NCBI RefSeq assembly: GCF_000772965.1 | Contig: NZ_JPVQ01000009.1 | Location: forward strand, 41,310-105,309 | Direction of reading: 5' to 3' | Source of the DNA: Ureibacillus massiliensis 4400831 = CIP 108448 = CCUG 49529 | GTDB lineage: Bacteria > Bacillota > Bacilli > Bacillales_A > Planococcaceae | Length of the DNA: 64,000 bases | Part shown: one piece after another, positions 35,694 to 44,159 of the stretch | Position numbering within the stretch: the first letter of the stretch is position 1 | How the letters are laid out: each line of letters begins with the position of its first letter | Notes under the pieces: generated by a model | Databases searched by the model: none | What the model saw: the letters and a program-made list of their open reading frames with translations, nothing else | Told to the model about the DNA's origin: nothing | Made by a program: the position numbers and the translations under genes

Positions 35694-36944
35694 ATGACAT
35701 TTATTTCATCATTGAACGAAGAAACATTAGCATTAGCACAAAAAATTGAAGAAAAAGTTCGCCCGTATTATGAAAAAGTGGACAAAACGGCATTCTTTAA
35801 TCAACAGAAAGTGCTGACGGCATTTAAAAACAATCAAGTAAGCGATTTTCATCTACATCCTTCAAGTGGGTATGGCTATGATGATGAAGGACGGGACAAT
35901 TTAGAACGGGTATATGCGGAAACCTTTGGAGCAGAAGCAGCCATCGTGCGCGGACAAATTATTTCTGGAACACACGCCATTACGTTAAGTTTATTCGGCG
36001 TATTACGTCCGGGAGACGAATTGGTTTACATCACTGGGAAACCTTACGATACGTTACAATCTATTGTGGATGGCGGTGATAAGGATACTGGTTCATTAAA
36101 GGATTTTGGCATTAGCTATTCCCATGTCGATTTAATCGATAACCGTGAAATTGATTGGGAAGGTGTCCGTAATGCAATTAATGAGCACACGAAAATGGTT
36201 GCGATTCAGCGTTCAAAAGGCTACGCAACACGCCCATCTTATACTATTAAAGCTATTCAGGAAATGTGTAAAAAAATTAGAGAAATCAAATCAGATGTAG
36301 TGATTTTCGTAGATAACTGTTATGGGGAATTTGTTGAGGAATTAGAGCCTACTGAAATAGGTGCGGATTTAATGGCAGGTTCCTTAATTAAGAATCCAGG
36401 TGGGGGACTCGCAAAAATTGGCGGCTATATTGCAGGTCGTGCTGATTTAGTTGAAAAATGTGCCTACCGAATGACTTCACCTGGGATTGGCGCTGAAGCA
36501 GGTGCTTCATTAAATACACTAGCAGACTTTTATCAGGGATTCTTTCTCGCACCACATGTAGTAGCACAAAGTTTAAAGGGGGCTATTTTTACTTCCGCTA
36601 TGCTTGAAGAAGTAGGAATGACGACTTTACCACATTATCGTGATGTAAGAACAGATTTAATTCAATCCGTTTCCTTCCAAACGGCTGAACAAATGGTGGC
36701 GTTTTGTCAGGAAATCCAAGCAGCATCTCCAATCAATGCCCACTTTGCCCCAGTGCCAGCCTACATGCCAGGATATGAGGATGATGTTATCATGGCAGCT
36801 GGCACCTTTGTACAAGGATCTAGTATTGAATTAACAGCTGATGGCCCAATACGCCCACCTTATACTGCCTATATTCAAGGCGGACTAACTTATGAGCATG
36901 TGAAATATGCAATCTGTAGCGCAGTGCAGAAGTTAGGTAAGTAG
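35694..36944 (+). CDS. YnbB-like PLP-dependent Cys/Met-metabolism-type protein
   Basis: 416 residues of the aluminium-resistance/methionine gamma-lyase-like family. GYGYDDEGRDNLERVYAETF and the PLP-lysine region AGSLIKNPGGGLAKIGGYIA are characteristic. B. subtilis YnbB is next to glnR; here the same neighbour relation is split by a 4-kb insertion containing cobinamide-salvage genes. The reaction is not firmly known. An ACGGAGAAG site precedes the ATG. Confidence 0.9.
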   Translation: MTFISSLNEETLALAQKIEEKVRPYYEKVDKTAFFNQQKVLTAFKNNQVSDFHLHPSSGYGYDDEGRDNLERVYAETFGAEAAIVRGQIISGTHAITLSLFGVLRPGDELVYITGKPYDTLQSIVDGGDKDTGSLKDFGISYSHVDLIDNREIDWEGVRNAINEHTKMVAIQRSKGYATRPSYTIKAIQEMCKKIREIKSDVVIFVDNCYGEFVEELEPTEIGADLMAGSLIKNPGGGLAKIGGYIAGRADLVEKCAYRMTSPGIGAEAGASLNTLADFYQGFFLAPHVVAQSLKGAIFTSAMLEEVGMTTLPHYRDVRTDLIQSVSFQTAEQMVAFCQEIQAASPINAHFAPVPAYMPGYEDDVIMAAGTFVQGSSIELTADGPIRPPYTAYIQGGLTYEHVKYAICSAVQKLGK

Positions 36945-36964
36945 GGGTTAAGGTTTAGAAAACT

Positions 36965-37150
36965 GAGTAGGGCGATATGGACACAAAATAGATCGATATG
37001 GACACAAAAAAGGGCGATATGGACACAAAATAGGGCGATAAAAAAAGGTGAAAAATTGAACAGGGCGATATGGACACAAAATAGATCGATACGGACACAA
37101 AACAGGGCGATATAGACACAAAATAGGGCGATAAAAAACTAAACGAACGA
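36965..37150. repeat. 21-bp tandem repeats in two 93-bp blocks
   Basis: The unit GGGCGATATGGACACAAAATA recurs with the CGATA core at 36972, 36993, 37014, 37035 and then 37065, 37086, 37107, 37128. Each block has four units in the same variant order (GGGC, GATC, GGGC, GGGC followed by A-run), so the second block is a 93-bp duplication of the first. It lies between ynbB and a terminator; a minus-strand reading frame through it has no ribosome site. Confidence 0.9.
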
Positions 37151-37160
37151 GTACATTCCA

Positions 37161-37191
37161 AAAAGCGATTCAATCTCGAATCGCTTTTTCT
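37161..37191 (+). terminator. Terminator after ynbB and repeat array
   Basis: Stem AAAAGCGATTC / GAATCGCTTTTT with a 6-nt loop and T-run, downstream of the 21-bp array, so the array would be part of the ynbB transcript. Confidence 0.85.
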
Positions 37192-37312
37192 TTTGAAATG
37201 ATTTAACAAACTTGTAATTTGTGCTACTTTTGAAGTAGACAATTGATTAAATACGAATATGCTAGAATCCTAGAAGATTCATTAGCTATTTCTAATAGAA
37301 CGAGGTTCAAAT

Positions 37313-37987
37313 ATGATTACACCAAATCAATTCATCAATCGAGGAGAATACATAGTCCTAACATCTGATACACCACTCAAAACTTTCAGCTCAGCAATGC
37401 TGAACCCTGGGTATGGAGAATTTCGAAATTTTATCAATCGCACAGTTGATTTTTCATATAATCCTCAAAATGCAACAGAAGAAATGCAGGATTTCGTTCA
37501 GCAAGAAGGTTTCAATACGAAAGAAACAGTTGCCATGATGACAGCGGTAGATATGAAATTTGCTCAGTTCCAATTTATTGAGGATGGGAAAACGTCTATC
37601 ACATTATTTGTCACTCTCGGATTAGGTAATACAGTTGATGTGACAAAATCCTTTGACCATGCGTATCGTCCATCTGTTGGTACGATTAATATGTTTGTTT
37701 TTATTAATGGAATCGTGACAGATGAAGCTTTAATTCAAGCTATGATTTGTGCTGTGGAGACAAAAACGAAAGTAATACATGAGCGGGGAATTATCGATCT
37801 TCAAACAGACACCATCGCTACTGGAACTTCTACTGATAGTGTGCTTGTAGCTGCGACACAAGTAGGCGAATTCCATGAGTACGGGGGTTCCATAACGAGG
37901 CTTGGTTCATTAGTGGGGAAAGGACTTTATAAAACTTTAAATGATGCGGTTGATGAATATCTCCAATATAAAAAAGAACTGCTCTAA
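37313..37987 (+). CDS. cbiZ: Adenosylcobinamide amidohydrolase
   Basis: 224 residues of the CbiZ family. The C-terminal ATGTSTDSVLVAAT block is diagnostic. CbiZ removes the aminopropanol arm from adenosylcobinamide to give adenosylcobyric acid, letting the cell re-enter the B12 pathway with salvaged corrinoids. It is the first gene of a four-gene salvage set followed by cbiB, cobD and cobC. An ACGAGG site precedes the ATG. The 115-bp upstream gap is too short and shows no cobalamin riboswitch. Confidence 0.88.
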   Translation: MITPNQFINRGEYIVLTSDTPLKTFSSAMLNPGYGEFRNFINRTVDFSYNPQNATEEMQDFVQQEGFNTKETVAMMTAVDMKFAQFQFIEDGKTSITLFVTLGLGNTVDVTKSFDHAYRPSVGTINMFVFINGIVTDEALIQAMICAVETKTKVIHERGIIDLQTDTIATGTSTDSVLVAATQVGEFHEYGGSITRLGSLVGKGLYKTLNDAVDEYLQYKKELL

Positions 37988-38029
37988 ATCAGTCAATTTA
38001 CATTGAAGCAATAAAAAAGGAGAATCATC

Positions 38030-38983
38030 ATGCACATATTCGCTGTTATTTTCGGGCAAATACTAGACTTAATAATCGGCGATCCACCAAAGTGGCCACA
38101 TCCCATTCGCTGGGTTGGGAATTTGATCACTTTCCTAACGAAACGACTCAATCGCGGTTCTGCACGGTTCCTCAAGGGTGCAATAGTATCAATAATTGTG
38201 GTCGGTTCTGTTACGATAATGACCATGACAATTGTTTACATTGCCTATCGAACCCACCTATATATAGGTATTGCGGTGGAAGTTTTATTAATCGCCATTG
38301 GGTTAGCTCAAAAAAGTTTAAAACAAGCTGCAATGGTTGTTTACGATGCGTTGGAAAAAAATGATATCGTAGAAGCCCGCACGAAGTTATCCTGGATTGT
38401 TGGCCGAGATACATCGAATTTAGATGAGCCTGAAATTGTTCGAGGTGTTGTTGAAACGGTATCTGAAAATACAAGTGATGGCATTACTGCACCATTATTT
38501 TACGCTATTTTATTTGGAGCCCCAGGATTATGGGCGTATAAAGCAATAAATACGCTAGATTCCATGGTAGGCTATAAAAATGAAAAATACATTCAATTTG
38601 GGAAGTTTAGTGCACGGTTAGACGATGTGGCAAACTTTATACCAAGCCGAATTACAGGGTTCATCATTTTATTGTTTACGAAAAATCATACAAATCTCCG
38701 GTTCAACAAAAGATTCAAATTATGGCTTACAGATGCTAAAAAACATCCAAGTCCAAACAGTGGCTATTTAGAAGCTGCCACAGCCTATCAGCTAGGCATC
38801 CGTCTTGGGGGATATAATAGTTATCACGGTATCACTTCATTCCGTGCATATATGGGGGAGCCCCTTGCGTCGCTAAACCGTACACAGATTAAAAAAGCCA
38901 TCCGCCAAATGTACATAGCGTCTATTCTATTTACTATCATCATTGGAGGTGTATTTGTTGCAATTTCCTATACATGGCGCTAA
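38030..38983 (+). CDS. cbiB: Adenosylcobinamide-phosphate synthase
   Basis: 317 residues, integral membrane. The DLIIGDPPKWPHPIRWVGNL N-terminus is the CbiB/CobD signature, and ENTSDGITAPLFYAILFGAP and NSGYLEAATAYQLGI follow. It joins (R)-1-amino-2-propanol phosphate to cobyric acid, i.e. it uses the product of CbiZ. AAAGGAG precedes the ATG. It overlaps the next gene by 26 bp. Confidence 0.94.
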   Translation: MHIFAVIFGQILDLIIGDPPKWPHPIRWVGNLITFLTKRLNRGSARFLKGAIVSIIVVGSVTIMTMTIVYIAYRTHLYIGIAVEVLLIAIGLAQKSLKQAAMVVYDALEKNDIVEARTKLSWIVGRDTSNLDEPEIVRGVVETVSENTSDGITAPLFYAILFGAPGLWAYKAINTLDSMVGYKNEKYIQFGKFSARLDDVANFIPSRITGFIILLFTKNHTNLRFNKRFKLWLTDAKKHPSPNSGYLEAATAYQLGIRLGGYNSYHGITSFRAYMGEPLASLNRTQIKKAIRQMYIASILFTIIIGGVFVAISYTWR

Positions 38984-40031
38984 TTTTACTACACTATATC
39001 AACGCTTTGATATTGCTCAACCTGAAACAGTATACGATTTAAGTGAAAATGTGAATCATCTTGGTCCACCGAAAGCGGTCGTGGATTCTTGGCTTAGCTT
39101 GATTCAAGAAATAAAAACCTACCCGCATCCTGATGGAGAGCCGCTGAAATCCCTTCTAGTAAAAAAACATCATTTAGCATTGGATCAACTATTATTAGGA
39201 AACGGTGCCGCAGAGCTATTAACTTTTTTTGCGTTAAGGTTTAAAGGCAAACGAGTTTTGCTCATCCACCCAACCTTCTCAGAATATAAAATGACTTTAG
39301 AAGCGGCAGGCGCATTAATCGAAGAAATAAAAATGACTGAAATTCAAAACTATGAGCTGCCACTAGAACAAATTAAACAAGCCATGCAAAATGCTGCTTG
39401 CCTGTATCTTTGTAATCCGAATAATCCAACGGGTGCAATAATAAATCGCGCAATTCTTGAGGATATCATCGACCATGGTAAAACTGTCGGTTGTGAAGTG
39501 CTAGTAGATGAAGCGTTTATGGACTGGACAGACGAATCGAATTCAGTCATCGATATAACAAAGGAAATGAAACATGTTACAGTATTGCGTTCAATGACGA
39601 AAATGTATGGAATTGCGGGACTTCGCCTTGGCTATATCATCGGAAACCCACAGCTAATAAAGGAAATGAAATCAAAACTCCCCCATTGGAATGTAAATGC
39701 ATTAGCCATTAAAGTAGGGGAAATCTGTTTACAAGATACTCAGTTTCATAACAAAAGTATTCAGTTCATAAAAAATATGAAACAAGACATTCAAGATTAC
39801 TTAGAAAATAAAGAGTGTATCGTTATGGATAGTGCCGCAAATTTTCTTTGCTTTCAATTAAAAGAGCCAAATAAAACGCGGGATTTTTATTTTTATTGTC
39901 TTGAGCGTGGAGTTGTATTACGACATACGGAAAATTATAGTGGGATGGATGGAAAATGGCTTCGTATTGCGATTAAAGGAAATGAAGCAATGAATTATTT
40001 TAAAAATGTAATGGATGAATGGAATGGGTAA
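38958..40031 (+). CDS. cobD: L-threonine-O-3-phosphate decarboxylase-like aminotransferase
   Basis: 357 residues from the TTG at 38958; GGAGGT lies 7 nt upstream, whereas an in-frame TTG at 38943 lies before that site. The N-terminal DLSENVNHLGPP matches CobD (relatives read DFSxNxNPLGPP), YLCNPNNPTGA is the substrate/PLP region, and SMTKMYGIAGLRLGY holds the Schiff-base Lys. It is a class I/II PLP enzyme related to histidinol-phosphate aminotransferase. Beside cbiB it most likely makes aminopropanol phosphate from threonine phosphate. Overlap with cbiB suggests coupled translation. Confidence 0.85.
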   Translation: MQFPIHGANFTTLYQRFDIAQPETVYDLSENVNHLGPPKAVVDSWLSLIQEIKTYPHPDGEPLKSLLVKKHHLALDQLLLGNGAAELLTFFALRFKGKRVLLIHPTFSEYKMTLEAAGALIEEIKMTEIQNYELPLEQIKQAMQNAACLYLCNPNNPTGAIINRAILEDIIDHGKTVGCEVLVDEAFMDWTDESNSVIDITKEMKHVTVLRSMTKMYGIAGLRLGYIIGNPQLIKEMKSKLPHWNVNALAIKVGEICLQDTQFHNKSIQFIKNMKQDIQDYLENKECIVMDSAANFLCFQLKEPNKTRDFYFYCLERGVVLRHTENYSGMDGKWLRIAIKGNEAMNYFKNVMDEWNG

Positions 40032-40644
40032 GATAGAGTTTTATTTTGTAAGGCATGGGGAAACGGAATGGAATAAGGATGGGCGGTTGCAAGGGTGGCT
40101 TGATTCTCCTTTAACTAATAAAGGTCGCGAAAGTACCCGTAAGCTATCGGATTTTTTACAGATGCTCGATTTTGATGCTGTCTATTCAAGTATATCCGGA
40201 CGAGCATTAGAGACAGCAAGAATTTTAATGGAACATCCCATTGAGATTCAAACGGATGAACGTTTGCAAGAAATTCAATTAGGAGCTTGGCAAGGTCAGT
40301 ACATACAACGGATTTTAAAAGAAGATAGAGTACGTTACCTCAATTATTGTAACCGACCTGAAAAGTACGAACCAAATGGTGGAGAAAGCTTTGAACAGGT
40401 AAGTACTAGAATGGTCGAGTTTTTAAAAGATTGCATCTCTAGTTATAAAAATGGACGAATTCTAGTTGTGACACATGCTGTAGCAATACGGTGTTTATTA
40501 TTGGCGATTCAACATTTATCCATTTCTCAAATTTGGGAAACCGGCGAAATCGAAGGGACAAGCGTTACGAAAATTATCGTTGAAAATAAAGAGATTCGTG
40601 TCGAATATATAGGGAGAATTTTTCATAATCAGTTAAAAACGTAA
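40015..40644 (+). CDS. cobC: Histidine phosphatase, probable alpha-ribazole phosphatase
   Basis: 209 residues. FYFVRHGETEWN holds the phosphohistidine, and the second His is in VVTHAVAIR. Context after cbiB and cobD points to the CobC step, removal of phosphate from alpha-ribazole phosphate or the adenosylcobalamin phosphate. It overlaps the previous gene by 17 bp; an ATG at 40024 is an alternative start. cobU and cobS, needed to finish the nucleotide loop, are not in this cluster. Confidence 0.8.
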   Translation: MNGMGKIEFYFVRHGETEWNKDGRLQGWLDSPLTNKGRESTRKLSDFLQMLDFDAVYSSISGRALETARILMEHPIEIQTDERLQEIQLGAWQGQYIQRILKEDRVRYLNYCNRPEKYEPNGGESFEQVSTRMVEFLKDCISSYKNGRILVVTHAVAIRCLLLAIQHLSISQIWETGEIEGTSVTKIIVENKEIRVEYIGRIFHNQLKT

Positions 40645-40713
40645 GAACAATTAATATCACTCCACATTCTACAATATAGTAAATTAAAAATAATTGTAGA
40701 TGGGTGGTAAATA

Positions 40714-41340
40714 ATGGGGCATTATGCAAGAAATCATAACCTAAAGCTCATTCTACAGCACTTTGCAGTTATGTGGGTTTTAACAGTAGTTGGTGTAGTA
40801 TTTGGGATGTGGTTACCATCAACAATCGTCATTCCATTATCTTTTATTTGTATTATGCTACTGTTCGTTGCATTTTTTATGAGAGGTGTTCGACTTTCTA
40901 ATTTTATTCTTTATTTGATCCCACCGTTAATGGGTGTAATGCTTTTTTGGATCACCCAGTTTTTCATCGAATGGATTGGCGCGGATTTAGTGCTTACCGT
41001 CTTTATATGTACAATCATCATTTTTATTGGACTTGCCGGTATTGGTTTGAAACTGGAACGTGACATTTCTGATTGGGGAAGTGTTTTATTTGCAGCCTTA
41101 TTTGTTTTAATAGTATTTTCTATAGTTTTTATCTTCTTTCCAGTTAGTAATACTTTTTTGCTAGTGCTTGCAGGACTTTTCGTTCTCGTATTTGCCGTTT
41201 ATACTGTTTTTGATTTTAATATGATACGACATAATCATGTGAAAGAGGCAGATGTCGTTTGGATGGCGCTCAATTTGTATTTGAATTTCATTAATTTATT
41301 TACGAATTTATTAGAAGTGGTCGCTAGATATAGAGAATAA
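40714..41340 (+). CDS. Bax inhibitor-1 (BI-1/YccA-like) membrane protein
   Basis: 208 residues with seven helices and the family ending ALNLYLNFINLFTNLLEVV; VFDFNMIRHN before it is the usual loop with acidic residues. Bacterial BI-1 proteins are pH-sensitive Ca2+ leak channels. It follows the cobalamin genes after 69 bp with its own GGGTGGT site; its link to them is probably positional only. Confidence 0.85.
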   Translation: MGHYARNHNLKLILQHFAVMWVLTVVGVVFGMWLPSTIVIPLSFICIMLLFVAFFMRGVRLSNFILYLIPPLMGVMLFWITQFFIEWIGADLVLTVFICTIIIFIGLAGIGLKLERDISDWGSVLFAALFVLIVFSIVFIFFPVSNTFLLVLAGLFVLVFAVYTVFDFNMIRHNHVKEADVVWMALNLYLNFINLFTNLLEVVARYRE

Positions 41341-41427
41341 AGAAGGGGTGTTTTTGCGGCATTCCCTTCTTATAGGATTCATATTCCCATTGGACCAGAA
41401 TAATTAGATTTAAATAAGATGGTATTT

Positions 41428-41457
41428 CTTGACAAGATGTAAACGTTTACGTTATAG
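41428..41457 (+). promoter_or_regulatory. Distal promoter with cre-like palindrome upstream of glnR
   Basis: TTGACA at 41428-41433, 17-bp spacer, TTATAG at 41451-41456 (or TATAGT at 41452-41457 with 18 bp). The spacer contains the perfect palindrome GTAAACGTTTAC (41438-41449); TGTAAACGTTTACG matches the CcpA/LacI-type consensus TGWAANCGNTNWCA at 13 of 14 positions. A repressor bound here would cover the core promoter. Confidence 0.6.
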
Positions 41458-41490
41458 TCAAAGTACCATAAAACATTCTTATTTTTCGTT

Positions 41491-41526
41491 ACAGATAAAT
41501 GTATATCATTTATCTGTATTTTTTTA
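41491..41526 (+). terminator. Intrinsic terminator inside the glnR leader
   Basis: Perfect 11-bp stem ACAGATAAATG / CATTTATCTGT with a 5-nt loop and a T7 run. It lies about 30 bp after the predicted start of the distal promoter and 190 bp before glnR, so it would end a short transcript of about 60 nt or act as an attenuator. Confidence 0.75.
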
Positions 41527-41641
41527 TTTTATTAGAATTGATAAAATTTTCTGCAAAAAACGATTCTAACATTCGATGTAAGTTTCATTTTATGCTATAA
41601 AATGTTGTATTTTCCTTTAATGATGCGGTTTTTCTCGATTA

Positions 41642-41692
41642 CGTTAGTTTTTCTTACGTATGATTGACAACGTAAGTTACGGGGAGTATGAT
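41642..41692 (+). promoter_or_regulatory. glnRA promoter with GlnR-type operator
   Basis: Sigma-A promoter TTGACA (41664-41669), 17-bp spacer, TATGAT (41687-41692), start about 15 bp before the ribosome site. Just upstream, CGTTA-N7-TTACG (41642-41658) matches the GlnR/TnrA site TGTNA-N7-TNACA except for the outermost base of each half. A further palindrome CGTAAGTTACG (41671-41681) lies in the spacer. This fits glnRA autorepression by GlnR. Confidence 0.65.
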
Positions 41693-41714
41693 AGGAGCAA
41701 GGGAGGTGGATTAA

Positions 41715-42119
41715 ATGGGTAGAGAAAATAGAAGATCCAGTGAACTTCGTCGTTCAATGCCACTATTACCGATGAGTACAGTAATGCAACTAACAGAATT
41801 ATCTGCTAGACAAATTCGCTATTATGAAGAACATGATTTAATTCAGCCGCACCGTACGGAGGGAAATCGACGTATGTTTTCATTAAACGATGTTGATACT
41901 CTTCTTGATATTAAAGATATGCTTGAACAAGGTGTGAACATGGCTGGAATTAAAAAAGTCTTTGATATGAAGAAAAATCCAGCTGTTTTAGCAGCCCAAG
42001 CAAAACAAGAACTTTCTGATAGTGAGTTACGTAAAGTTTTACGTGAAGAAATGAAAATGGCACAAGGGCAACAAAAGCCTTCTTTGAGACAAGGGGACTT
42101 ATCGCGTTTTTATCAATAA
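41715..42119 (+). CDS. glnR: Glutamine synthetase repressor GlnR
   Basis: 134 residues, MerR family: N-terminal winged helix-turn-helix (PLLPMSTVMQLTELSARQIR, then the YYEEHDLIQPHRTEGNRRMF wing) and a basic C-terminal tail that in GlnR senses feedback-inhibited glutamine synthetase. It represses glnRA when nitrogen is plentiful. GGGAGGTGG precedes the ATG. glnA follows after 53 bp. Confidence 0.96.
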   Translation: MGRENRRSSELRRSMPLLPMSTVMQLTELSARQIRYYEEHDLIQPHRTEGNRRMFSLNDVDTLLDIKDMLEQGVNMAGIKKVFDMKKNPAVLAAQAKQELSDSELRKVLREEMKMAQGQQKPSLRQGDLSRFYQ

Positions 42120-42172
42120 AAACGCGGATTCTTATAAATAAATATGTATGAGAGTTTAGGAGAGTGCAAGCT

Positions 42173-43507
42173 GTGAGTAAATACACTAAAGAAGACATTA
42201 AACAAATCGTAAAAGAAAAAAATGTTAAATATATTCGTTTACAATTCACGGATATACTTGGAACTATTAAAAACGTTGAAATTCCTGTAAGCCAACTTGA
42301 TAAAGCCCTTGATAACAAAATGATGTTCGATGGCTCTTCTATAGAAGGTTTTGTGCGTATCGAAGAATCGGATATGTATTTACAGCCTGACTTAGATACA
42401 TTTGTAATTTTCCCATGGACAGCAGAAAAAGGTATGGTTGCACGTTTTATCTGTGATATTGCAAATCCAGATGGTACTCCATTTGCTGGAGACCCTCGTT
42501 CTAATTTACGACGTGTCCTTAAAAACATGGAAGAACTAGGTTTTACAAGCTTTAACCTAGGGCCTGAGCCAGAGTTTTTCTTATTTAAATTAGATGAAAA
42601 AGGCGAACCTACTTTAGAAGTAAATGATCATGGTGGTTACTTTGACTTAGCACCAACAGACTTAGGTGAAAACTGTCGTCGTGACATCGTGCTAGAGCTT
42701 GAAGAAATGGGCTTTGAAATTGAAGCATCTCACCACGAGGTTGCACCAGGTCAACACGAAATCGACTTTAAATATGCAGATGCTATAACAGCATGTGATA
42801 ATATACAAACATTTAAATTAGTAGTAAAAACTATCGCTCGTAAACATGGTTTACATGCGACATTCATGCCTAAACCTTTATTTGGTGAAGCAGGTTCAGG
42901 AATGCACTGTAACGTTTCATTGTTTAAAGGAAATGAAAATGTATTCTTTGACCCTTCAACAGAAATTGGTTTATCACAAACAGCGATGCAATTTATGGCT
43001 GGAGTTCTAGAGCATGTTCAAGGTTTCACAGCGATCACGAATCCAACAGTAAACTCTTATAAACGTCTAGTTCCTGGCTATGAAGCGCCATGTTACGTTG
43101 CTTGGTCTGCTCAAAACCGTTCACCATTAATTCGTGTACCAGCATCTCGCGGTTTATCAACTCGTATTGAAGTACGTTCAGTAGACCCGTCAGCTAATCC
43201 ATACTTAGCAATGGCTGTTATTTTAGAATCTGGTTTGGAAGGTATTCGTCAGCAATTGACACCTCCAGCACCAATTAACCGTAACATTTACATCATGACT
43301 GAAACGGAACGTAAAGCGAACGGTATTGATAATTTACCAGCTGCATTAGATGATGCGCTAGTATTATTAGAAAAAGATGAAATTGTAAAAGGCGCTCTTG
43401 GTGAACATATCTACGAAAATTTCAAAGAAGCAAAAGAAATTGAATTCGATATGTATCGTACAGTAGTTCACCCTTGGGAACGTGAACAATACATGAGAAT
43501 GTACTAA
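42173..43507 (+). CDS. glnA: Glutamine synthetase type I
   Basis: 444 residues from the GTG at 42173, exactly the B. subtilis length; TAGGAG lies 10 nt upstream, while an earlier GTG at 42164 overlaps that site. [19 protein letters not shown], the metal/ATP loops GPEPEFFLF and [11 protein letters not shown], and [17 protein letters not shown] are intact. As a GSI-alpha enzyme it is regulated by feedback inhibition and by GlnR binding, not adenylylation. It makes glutamine from glutamate and ammonia. Confidence 0.98.
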   Translation: MSKYTKEDIKQIVKEKNVKYIRLQFTDILGTIKNVEIPVSQLDKALDNKMMFDGSSIEGFVRIEESDMYLQPDLDTFVIFPWTAEKGMVARFICDIANPDGTPFAGDPRSNLRRVLKNMEELGFTSFNLGPEPEFFLFKLDEKGEPTLEVNDHGGYFDLAPTDLGENCRRDIVLELEEMGFEIEASHHEVAPGQHEIDFKYADAITACDNIQTFKLVVKTIARKHGLHATFMPKPLFGEAGSGMHCNVSLFKGNENVFFDPSTEIGLSQTAMQFMAGVLEHVQGFTAITNPTVNSYKRLVPGYEAPCYVAWSAQNRSPLIRVPASRGLSTRIEVRSVDPSANPYLAMAVILESGLEGIRQQLTPPAPINRNIYIMTETERKANGIDNLPAALDDALVLLEKDEIVKGALGEHIYENFKEAKEIEFDMYRTVVHPWEREQYMRMY

Positions 43508-43512
43508 TAAAT

Positions 43513-43546
43513 AAAAAAAGGCGGTGCGTAAAGCATCGTCTTTTTG
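43513..43546 (+). terminator. glnRA terminator
   Basis: Stem AAAAAGGCGGTGC / GCATCGTCTTTTT with two G-T pairs, 6 bp after the glnA stop. Confidence 0.8.
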
Positions 43547-43621
43547 TTGTTTAAAAGATTATAAATATCATAGTTATGGATAGCTTAGTTTTAAAAGGAG
43601 CTGGAAAATACTAAGTATAAG

Positions 43622-44038
43622 TTAAACATTAGGTTCTATTTTCATTAAGGCTCCAAAGTATTGTTGTGCCGTAGTAAAGCAAATAAATGCACAAAGCTCA
43701 CTTATTTCATTCTCAGCAAAGTGCTCGTTTAATATTTGAAATATTGAATCTGGGATATTAGCCTTTTCGTATTTTAAAAATGCCTCAGCAAATCCTACTG
43801 CAACAGATGTTTTCTCATCAAACAATTGAGGGTCAGGTTTCCCTTTTGCTTTACAATACTCACATCCATTACTTTGTGCTAACGTTCTTCTAACTTGTTC
43901 TTTTAATTTTGATGATAACAGTCCATCTTTTTCTAAGACATCTCCTAATTCAGACCACGACATCATAACGCTTTTATTATGCCCTAATAGCCTTTGAAAA
44001 GGTGTATCTCCAAAATTTGATTGTTTAATTCTTGCCAT
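43622..44038 (-). CDS. Carboxymuconolactone decarboxylase / AhpD-like protein
   Basis: 138 residues from the second ATG (44038), because AAGGAGG lies 7 nt before it and only 1 nt before the first ATG (44044). The AhpD-type redox motif CEYCKAKG provides a CxxC pair in the helical CMD fold. Such proteins are peroxide-related thiol reductases or decarboxylases; substrate unknown. It is divergent from the Lrp-type gene at 44160, which may regulate it. Confidence 0.82.
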   Translation of the reverse strand: MARIKQSNFGDTPFQRLLGHNKSVMMSWSELGDVLEKDGLLSSKLKEQVRRTLAQSNGCEYCKAKGKPDPQLFDEKTSVAVGFAEAFLKYEKANIPDSIFQILNEHFAENEISELCAFICFTTAQQYFGALMKIEPNV

Positions 44039-44159
44039 TTTCATTCCTCCTTGTTACTTTAAATATAAATAATAAAATCTTTGAATCACATTAAATTCGT
44101 AACAATTTCCCGTATAATTAATTAAATAATAAATAAAAAGAGAGGGATTTATTTAAAAA

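Noticed and set aside
36955..37242. 95-codon minus-strand frame with FVSISP repeats
   Set aside because: The 21-bp period keeps the frame open automatically; it has no ribosome site and crosses a terminator.
37199..37312. Cobalamin riboswitch upstream of cbiZ
   Set aside because: Only 115 bp are available and no B12-box-like sequence is present.
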